Shown piece after piece: positions 7,800 through 11,017 of a stretch of 11,017 nucleotides of DNA (positions within the stretch are counted from its first letter, which is position 1; each line of letters opens with the position of its first letter). Both the position numbers and the translations under genes were made by a program. The notes under the pieces are model-generated. The model saw nothing but the letters and a program-made list of their open reading frames with translations. It had not been told where the DNA came from and made no database searches. This DNA comes from an uncultured Bacteroidales bacterium. GTDB taxonomy: Bacteria > Bacteroidota > Bacteroidia > Bacteroidales > Paludibacteraceae. The stretch spans positions 1-11,017 of the forward strand of contig CAKZZM010000185.1 of assembly GCA_937885465.1 (NCBI GenBank), in the 5' to 3' direction.

Positions 7800-7891
7800 A
7801 GCGATTTGTTGAGTTAAATATAGGCACCGATCATTGGAGTTAAGTGCCAACTACGTGACCTTGTGGTACGTTAAGAAATCAGGAATCAGTA

Positions 7892-7922
7892 AATGCGCGG
7901 GAAAAACTTTTTCCCGCGCATT
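7892..7922 (+). terminator. Terminator of the 606-aa protein gene
   Basis: A perfect 15-bp complementary pair (7892-7906 with 7908-7922) contains the GC-rich part TGCGCGGG and a central A5/T5 run, so the practical loop is about 5 bases. It lies 92 bases after the stop codon at 7799. The T-run after the stem is short and interrupted. The stem is symmetrical enough to work on both strands. Confidence 0.75.
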
Positions 7923-7931
7923 CATTTGCAA

Positions 7932-7974
7932 TAGTGGAGAACGTCTCCGAACGTTCTGTGGAGATGACACACTA
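7932..7974 (+). repeat. Dispersed repeat copy, plus orientation
   Basis: The 18-base core GAACGTCTCCGAACGTTC is intact at 7939-7956 and preceded by TAGTGGA. The sequence continues as TGTGGAGATGACACACTA, so the unit is again bounded by TAGTG (7932) and CACTA (7974), although the right arm is not complementary to the left. It lies just after the terminator of the 606-aa protein gene. Confidence 0.85.
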
Positions 7975-8028
7975 ATATTCATAAACTATTGCATAATTGA
8001 AAAAAAACGAAAAAAAATGAATATGTGA

Positions 8029-8060
8029 TTTGTTTATTTACAAAATAATTACTAATTTTG
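8029..8060 (+). promoter_or_regulatory. Bacteroidota-type promoter, distal
   Basis: TTTG (8029-8032) and TAATTTTG (8053-8060) are 20 bases apart, matching the phylum consensus. The start would be near 8067. No open reading frame follows closely, so the transcript would be non-coding or a very long leader. Confidence 0.65.
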
Positions 8061-8155
8061 CGGACAGATTTAGCAGTTAAATGTAAAAAATGTACAAAAA
8101 TAAAGTAATATTATGTATAACAGAGAATTACAATCGTATATTTTACATCTAAAGA

Positions 8156-8185
8156 TTGCTTCTTCAAACATTTTTGCTAATTTTG
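8156..8185 (+). promoter_or_regulatory. Bacteroidota-type promoter, proximal
   Basis: TTG (8156-8158) and TAATTTTG (8178-8185) are 19 bases apart. The start would be near 8192. It would drive the rod-shaped fold at 8317-8446 and possibly the membrane protein gene starting at 8533, with a leader of about 340 bases. Confidence 0.65.
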
Positions 8186-8206
8186 TACTTTGATGTTAAA
8201 CCTGCC

Positions 8207-8226
8207 GAGAACGTTTCCGAACGTTC
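8207..8226 (+). repeat. Dispersed repeat copy with one substitution
   Basis: The core at 8209-8226 reads GAACGTTTCCGAACGTTC, one base different from the common form, and is preceded by CCGA rather than TGGA. It is flanked by CCGA and CGGG. It would lie at the 5' end of a transcript from the promoter at 8156-8185. Confidence 0.8.
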
Positions 8227-8316
8227 GGGTGGCACCTTGTGCGTTGCGTTGCGCGATTACATATTGAAACAATCAAACCCGTAAGGGTGAGGATTATAAG
8301 AAGCGTTTGCTTTACC

Positions 8317-8446
8317 CTTTATTAGGAAAAATTCGGAACTTTTCCATAACGATAAGAGAATTGCAAATAGTTTCCGCGTGTTTAGCGTGGAGTTACTATT
8401 CCTGCATACTTATCGTTAAGGTTTTCCGAATTACCTCCTAATAGAG
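8317..8446 (+). ncRNA. Candidate structured RNA or structured leader (rod-shaped fold)
   Basis: About 46 base pairs can form in six stacked helices: 8317-8326/8437-8446, 8330-8338/8424-8432, 8347-8356/8409-8418, 8362-8365/8403-8406, 8366-8371/8395-8400 and 8372-8378/8386-8392, closed by a 7-base loop. Helices are separated by small internal loops or bulges, as in a functional RNA rather than a decayed perfect inverted repeat. The three G-T pairs (8319-8444, 8376-8388, 8372-8392) are G-U in a plus-strand transcript but A-C mismatches on the other strand, which favours plus-strand RNA. Just upstream, ACCC (8277-8280) and GGGT (8285-8288) can close a GTAA (GNRA-type) loop. The promoter at 8156-8185 fits. 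No riboswitch or SRP RNA signature is recognised; a 6S-like RNA is a possibility that could not be tested here. It may be a free RNA or part of the leader of the gene at 8533. Confidence 0.6.
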
Positions 8447-8456
8447 TGCGCGGCAT

Positions 8457-8506
8457 AGCAGCCTCACGCTTTTGTTTAAAATTTAACCGCTTCGCTTATG
8501 GCTGCT
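8457..8506 (+). other. Possible leader hairpin before the four-helix membrane protein
   Basis: AGCAGCC (8457-8463) is complementary to GGCTGCT (8500-8506), and a competing pair GCCTC/GAGGC (8461-8465 with 8509-8513) overlaps it. In addition, CCTCAC (8462-8467) is complementary to GTGAGG (8287-8292) on the far side of the rod-shaped fold. The region could therefore switch between pairings just ahead of the start codon at 8533. This is a pattern only; no regulatory family is recognised. Confidence 0.35.
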
Positions 8507-8532
8507 GCGAGGCGACAAAAATTACTTACAAT

Positions 8533-8934
8533 ATGAAAAAATCTAATTTTGGAGCCTATCTCTGCCTGTGCGGAGGTATTCTTGCCGCCCTTTTGACGAG
8601 TGCATCCATGTTTCGTGCCCTCCATTGGCCGGGAGGGTCTTGGCTGATGATTATTGCTGCTTGTCTCACTATCGTGTTTGCATGTTTAGCGGCTTGCTGG
8701 TTGGGGAAGTCCGATTCGTTTGCTGCTATTATTGCTGCAAAAGGCAACTGTGCAAAAAACCTGCGTAACACGTTGATTGCAACAAGTATCGTGGTTATTT
8801 GTTTGTCTGTAGGAATTATTTTTAGAGTTAATCATTGGCCATACGGTGGAGCTATTGTAGCTTATTCCTCTATTGTTCTGGCTATTCTATTCTTCTTAAC
8901 AGGTATTTTTGCATATCAAGTAACAAAAAAATAA
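8533..8934 (+). CDS. Small four-helix membrane protein with duplicated F-R-x-x-H-W-P motif
   Basis: The 133-aa product has four predicted membrane helices (about 7-28, 36-58, 78-98 and 105-129) in two related halves. FRALHWPGG (27-35) and FRVNHWPYGG (97-106) occupy the same place in each half, 70 residues apart, between a first and a second helix. The F-x-x-x-H-W-P-G pattern is also found in GldL-like and other small Bacteroidota membrane proteins, so a distant relation is plausible, but the protein is much shorter than GldL and has no partner gldM here. The frame is open back to an ATG at 8446, but that extension is hydrophilic and would run through the structured leader region. The ATG at 8533 (MKKSNFG), following an A-rich AAAAATTACTTACAAT, is preferred. 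Function is unknown. A terminator follows at 8973. Confidence 0.8.
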   Translation: MKKSNFGAYLCLCGGILAALLTSASMFRALHWPGGSWLMIIAACLTIVFACLAACWLGKSDSFAAIIAAKGNCAKNLRNTLIATSIVVICLSVGIIFRVNHWPYGGAIVAYSSIVLAILFFLTGIFAYQVTKK

Positions 8935-8972
8935 ATGCACCTATTGATTCTTAATGCTCTGCAATAACACAA

Positions 8973-9004
8973 AGATGCCTCGCATGTAATTCTGCGGGGC
9001 ATCT
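8973..9004 (+). terminator. Terminator of the four-helix membrane protein gene
   Basis: AGATGCCTCGCA (8973-8984) pairs with TGCGGGGCATCT (8993-9004) over 12 bp with one T-G pair and an 8-base loop. The T-G pair is stable only as plus-strand RNA, which fits the upstream gene ending at 8934. A short T/G-rich stretch follows rather than a strong T-run. Confidence 0.7.
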
Positions 9005-9062
9005 GTGTGTTGTATTATGGATTACTTAGGGCGACTTGCGTTCCTCTGCAATTACATGAAAT

Positions 9063-9165
9063 CCTTAGCGCAAGCGGTACATTAGTCCTTTGTACTTTAA
9101 ATACTATTTAAATGCCATTTAAATACCATTTAAATAGCGCAAGCAGTCCTTAGCGTAAGCGGTAC
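9063..9165. repeat. Four 11-base TTTAAAT units between direct repeats
   Basis: Four contiguous 11-base units, each starting TTTAAAT, fill 9096-9139 exactly. They are flanked by direct repeats CCTTAGCGCAAGCGGTAC (9063-9080) and CCTTAGCGTAAGCGGTAC (9148-9165), 17 of 18 identical. A partial third copy, TAGCGCAAGCAGT, lies at 9135-9147. The array is directly downstream of the bacterioferritin-like gene stop at 9173. TTTAAA is itself palindromic, so the units place identical dyads about one helix turn apart. Confidence 0.85.
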
Positions 9166-9172
9166 TTTATTT

Positions 9173-9634
9173 TTACATCATCTCGATGAGGAAGTTCTCG
9201 TAGCCTAATTTCTCGATGTAGTTCATGTACTGCTTCTCCCAAGCCATGTGTGCTACTTCGCCGTCGATCCATTTCTCAATGAGTTTCTGGGTCGGTACAT
9301 CGTCTGCGAACGCAGCGTGCAGACGGCTCAGTTCCTCTACTGCCGCAGGATTGTAGTCCTTCTCTATCTGCTCTTTCGGGTCATCGTAGAAGGGGAACTC
9401 AATGGTTTTCATCGCTTCCTGCAGGTCAGCGGGTTTGCAGCCGAGTTCTACCAATCGGTTGAGCACTTCCTCTGCCTCATCCCACTCTTCTTCGGCTTCC
9501 TCTTTCCATTTGTCGGCGAGTTTGTTCCAGCCGTTCAAACGGTTGTATGCCGAGAAGGCGAAGTGTTGTTTACTGTTTCCAAACCAACCGGCTCCGTACA
9601 TAGCCAGTTCTTTCAATGCTTCTTCACGTGTCAT
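9173..9634 (-). CDS. Bacterioferritin-like (ferritin-like fold) protein
   Basis: The 153-aa, probably cytosolic, all-helical protein resembles bacterioferritin in length and pattern. The second helix region (EEEWDEAEEVLNRLVELG, 48-65, followed by CKPADLQ) parallels the bacterioferritin E-x-x-H-A helix and the following LG-x-P turn. The last long helix has E126-x-x-H129 in EKWIDGEVAHMAWEKQYMNY. The usual His of the second helix is replaced by Glu (E53), and the first-helix Glu ligand has no clear counterpart near G19-N20, so the diiron centre may be altered or absent. It may store iron, or be a related ferritin-like protein of other function. The gene starts 24 bases after the glutathione peroxidase stop on the same strand, which suggests one operon for oxidative stress. 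Family assignment is from pattern reading alone. Confidence 0.7.
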   Translation of the reverse strand: MTREEALKELAMYGAGWFGNSKQHFAFSAYNRLNGWNKLADKWKEEAEEEWDEAEEVLNRLVELGCKPADLQEAMKTIEFPFYDDPKEQIEKDYNPAAVEELSRLHAAFADDVPTQKLIEKWIDGEVAHMAWEKQYMNYIEKLGYENFLIEMM

Positions 9635-9658
9635 AATTGTATGTGTTTTATAAGGTTA

Positions 9659-10303
9659 TTATAAAAGTTTCACTATTTCTTCCTCGATTTCTTCGGGTTT
9701 GGTAGTAGGAGCGAAACGACCTACCACGTTACCCTCTTTGTCCACAAGGAATTTGGTGAAATTCCAGCGGATGTCGTTCTCTTTCTTAAATGTCTTGCTA
9801 ATGCCCTTAAGCATTTTAGCGGTAGCTTTGGCTGTGAATCCCTCGTATTTTTCTTCGGGACCATTTTCTTTGAGGTACGTGAACACAGGGCTTTCATTCT
9901 CGCCGTTCACTTCGATCTTGGAGAACTGCGGGAAAGAAACCTTGTATTTGAGTTGGCAGAAGCTGACAATCTCCTCGTCCGATCCCGGGGCTTGCTGACC
10001 GAACTGGTTGCAAGGGAAGTCGAGAATAACTAAACCCTGATCCTTGTATTTCTTGTACAGGTTCTCCAACGCCTCATACTGCGGCGTGAATCCGCAACCT
10101 GTAGCAGTATTAACAACTAAAAGGACTTTGCCTTTGTACTCGTCTAATTTGACTTCATTCTTTTTGGTGTCAAGCACCGTAAAATCGTAAATAGTCATAA
10201 TTGTATCTGTTTTAATTTGTTTGCTAATGTTTTCTTCTTCGTTTGCATGCACGCAACTGATTGCGAGGACACAGGAGATAAATACGGAGAGTAATGTCCT
10301 CAT
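9659..10303 (-). CDS. gpx: Glutathione peroxidase-type thiol peroxidase with N-terminal signal sequence
   Basis: This peroxidase reduces hydroperoxides through a peroxidatic cysteine. C70 in NTATGCGFTPQY is encoded by TGC, so it is a cysteine and not a selenocysteine enzyme. Q104 in FPCNQFGQQ and W180-N181 complete the catalytic set. C116, 46 residues after C70, matches the resolving cysteine spacing of thioredoxin-dependent family members, so thioredoxin is the probable reductant. The 214-aa reading frame starts with a hydrophobic leader ending in AISC-VHA, a signal peptide or weak lipobox, which suggests export to the periplasm or membrane. The promoter at 10333-10364 fits this start. A second in-frame ATG at 10198 (M36) would give a 179-aa form of normal cytosolic length, and its upstream sequence closely matches that of the bacterioferritin-like gene. 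The two genes are 24 bases apart and likely cotranscribed. Confidence 0.93.
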   Translation of the reverse strand: MRTLLSVFISCVLAISCVHANEEENISKQIKTDTIMTIYDFTVLDTKKNEVKLDEYKGKVLLVVNTATGCGFTPQYEALENLYKKYKDQGLVILDFPCNQFGQQAPGSDEEIVSFCQLKYKVSFPQFSKIEVNGENESPVFTYLKENGPEEKYEGFTAKATAKMLKGISKTFKKENDIRWNFTKFLVDKEGNVVGRFAPTTKPEEIEEEIVKLL

Positions 10304-10332
10304 GGAACAGTGTTTTTATATCGTTTGCAACG

Positions 10333-10364
10333 CAAAGATACAGCTTTTTCTGCACTTATGCAAA
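10333..10364 (-). promoter_or_regulatory. Bacteroidota-type promoter for the peroxidase/bacterioferritin-like pair
   Basis: On the minus strand TTTG (10364-10361) is followed after 20 bases by TATCTTTG (10340-10333), a perfect TAnnTTTG box. Transcription should start near 10326, about 23 bases before the ATG at 10303. This supports the longer peroxidase start. No OxyR- or PerR-like site was recognised. Confidence 0.75.
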
Positions 10365-10440
10365 TCACAACCCTTTTTTTATAAAATAACTTAACTTTCC
10401 ACTTAATTCTCCAAAAATCTTAATTTTTGGATGATTTGTT

Positions 10441-10488
10441 GGGAACGTCTCCGAACGTTCAGACTTTAGTCGGCATTCAATGCCGACT
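10441..10488 (+). repeat. Dispersed repeat copy followed by a separate hairpin
   Basis: An intact core (10443-10460) is preceded by TTGTTG rather than TAGTGGA. It is followed by AGTCGGCATT (10468-10477) and AATGCCGACT (10479-10488), a perfect 10-bp palindromic pair with one central base, practically an 8-bp stem with a 5-base loop. The two lie upstream of the peroxidase promoter. No gene is seen in 10365-10722 apart from these repeats. Confidence 0.8.
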
Positions 10489-10510
10489 TTATAAAGACGG
10501 ATATAAGTGC

Positions 10511-10659
10511 AGCGGAGAACGTCTGGGACGCGGACGGCTCGTCCGCGATCAAATAGTGGAGAACGTCTCTGAACGTTCAAATTAATAACTTAGTGGAGAA
10601 CGTCTCCGAACGTTCAAAATAATAACTTAGTGGAGAACGTCTCCGAACGTTCTCCACTA
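10511..10659 (+). repeat. Composite repeat module, left copy: GC-rich hairpin plus 37-base tandem
   Basis: The module starts with a degenerate half-copy (AGCGGAGAACGTCTGGGA, 10511-10528) running into a hairpin, CGCGGACG with CGTCCGCG around GCT (10529-10547). Three copies of the dispersed repeat follow, beginning at 10554, 10591 and 10628, exactly 37 bases apart. They are separated by near-identical 12-base spacers (AAATTAATAACT and AAAATAATAACT). The first core has CTCT in place of CTCC. The last copy runs on into a perfect palindrome at 10628-10659: 13-bp arms, 6-base loop, TAGTG and CACTA ends. Confidence 0.92.
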
Positions 10660-10662
10660 TTA

Positions 10663-10687
10663 AGAGACGGTGAAGAACACCGTCTCT
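10663..10687 (-). terminator. Terminator hairpin after tRNA-Ser
   Basis: AGAGACGGTG (10663-10672) pairs perfectly with CACCGTCTCT (10678-10687) around a 5-base loop. It lies 35 bases downstream of the tRNA 3' end on the minus strand and is followed there by TTAAT, a weak T-run. Its position and strength suit a tRNA terminator. Confidence 0.7.
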
Positions 10688-10722
10688 ACCGCGCATCACC
10701 CTTCGTCACTTGGTACTTCCTA

Positions 10723-10810
10723 TGGCGGAAAGGGAGGGATTCGAACCCCCGGAGCCTCTCAGCTCGCCGGTTTTCAAGACCGGTGTAATCGACCACTCTA
10801 CCACCTTTCC
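10723..10810 (-). tRNA. tRNA-Ser (anticodon UGA)
   Basis: On the minus strand the gene begins GGAAAGG and ends CCTTTCC, then G and an encoded CCA (complement of 10723-10725), giving a perfect 7-bp acceptor stem. The anticodon loop CTTGAAA places TGA at the complement of 10774-10776, decoding UCA and related serine codons. The T loop GGTTCGAATCC and a long variable arm are present, and the 88-base length including CCA is as expected for a class II tRNA-Ser. A promoter lies directly upstream and a hairpin downstream. The gene sits between two composite repeat modules. Confidence 0.97.
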
Positions 10811-10825
10811 TTCGTGAACCGAACG

Positions 10826-10856
10826 CAAAATTACCGCTTTTTTCTAATATACACAA
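10826..10856 (-). promoter_or_regulatory. Bacteroidota-type promoter for tRNA-Ser
   Basis: On the minus strand TTG (10856-10854) is followed after 20 bases by TAATTTTG (10833-10826). The predicted start near 10819 is about 9 bases before the mature tRNA 5' end at 10810. Confidence 0.7.
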
Positions 10857-10919
10857 GAAAAAAATCTAAAAAAACACGTTTATCAAAATTTTTACATTGT
10901 ATGCACACCTCTTAATGTT

Positions 10920-11017
10920 AGTGGATGACGCCTGGGGCGCGGACGGCTCGCCCGCGATAAAATAGTGGAGAACGTCTCCGAACGTTCAAAATAATAACTT
11001 AGTGGAGAACGTCTCCG
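10920..11017 (+). repeat. Composite repeat module, right copy, cut by the window edge
   Basis: This copy repeats the module at 10511 with an offset of 409 bases. A diverged first half (AGTGGATGACGCCTGGGG) leads into the hairpin CGCGGACG-GCT-CGCCCGCG (10938-10956), then repeat copies starting at 10963 and 11000, again 37 bases apart with the spacer AAAATAATAACT. The last copy ends at the window border. In the hairpin one pair is A-C on the plus strand but G-U on the minus strand. The module lies upstream of the tRNA-Ser promoter. Confidence 0.9.

Noticed and set aside
7834..8028. 64-codon plus-strand reading frame
   Set aside because: It passes through the terminator at 7892-7922, a repeat copy and an A-rich stretch; no start context or family resemblance.
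8317..8446. Decayed MITE or simple inverted repeat
   Set aside because: Not fully excluded, but the spaced internal loops, the plus-strand bias of the G-T pairs, the promoter and the absence of visible target-site duplications favour a structured RNA.
8446..8532. N-terminal extension of the four-helix membrane protein from the ATG at 8446
   Set aside because: It would add 29 residues of unlikely composition coded by the structured leader; the ATG at 8533 directly precedes a normal membrane-protein N-terminus.
10094..10096. Selenocysteine at the peroxidase active site
   Set aside because: The codon on the minus strand is TGC, so the residue is an ordinary cysteine, and no selenocysteine insertion element is needed.
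10365..10580. 71-codon minus-strand reading frame
   Set aside because: It is made of the intergenic repeats and hairpins and overlaps the peroxidase promoter; no coding character.
10554..10659. CRISPR array (25-base repeats with short spacers)
   Set aside because: The 12-base spacers are nearly identical to each other, too short for CRISPR spacers, and the same repeat is scattered through the window. No cas gene is present.
10670..10915. 81-codon plus-strand reading frame beginning MKNTVSTAHHPSS
   Set aside because: It runs antisense through tRNA-Ser and its promoter; the GKGGIRTPGASQ part is a well-known false translation of the reverse complement of tRNA-Ser.

Overview
The window looks like a chromosomal segment of a Bacteroidota bacterium, most likely order Bacteroidales. 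Seven intergenic sites carry the promoter type of this phylum (TTG or TTTG near -33 and TAnnTTTG near -7, 19-20 bases apart), and start codons lack clear Shine-Dalgarno sequences. Two large secreted proteins have C-termini resembling Bacteroidales type IX secretion tails. No phage, plasmid or transposase genes are visible. Genus or family cannot be fixed from the sequence.

Layout from left to right: paired palindromic repeats; glnS and a 641-aa secreted repeat protein (both minus strand, 42 bases apart); a terminator and a long inverted repeat; the iron-sulfur subunit of succinate dehydrogenase/fumarate reductase standing alone with its own promoter (minus); a cloverleaf-like repeat; a ZIP-family metal transporter (minus), divergent from a 606-aa secreted tyrosine- and acid-rich repeat protein (plus). 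A 733-base gene-free stretch follows (7800-8532). It holds a terminator, two promoters, two repeat copies and a long rod-shaped RNA-like fold leading into a small four-helix membrane protein with a duplicated F-R-x-x-H-W-P motif. Then comes a minus-strand pair, a bacterioferritin-like protein downstream of a thioredoxin-type glutathione peroxidase, which probably forms a small oxidative-stress operon. The right end has tRNA-Ser(UGA) between two copies of a composite repeat module.

The strongest unexplained signals are non-coding. First is a dispersed repeat with an 18-base core, GAACGTCTCCGAACGTTC: eleven complete or near-complete copies, one cut by the window edge and two degenerate ones, all between genes. 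Some are joined as long hairpins, some sit in a 37-base tandem, and some are fused to a second GC-rich hairpin. Second is a candidate structured RNA at about 8317-8446, whose three G-T pairs all favour a plus-strand transcript. Third is an array of four 11-base TTTAAAT units beside the stress operon.

Most protein genes are ordinary housekeeping or cell-surface genes. The orphan position of the iron-sulfur subunit, the possible second start of the peroxidase and the missing metal ligands in the bacterioferritin-like protein are the points of interest among them.
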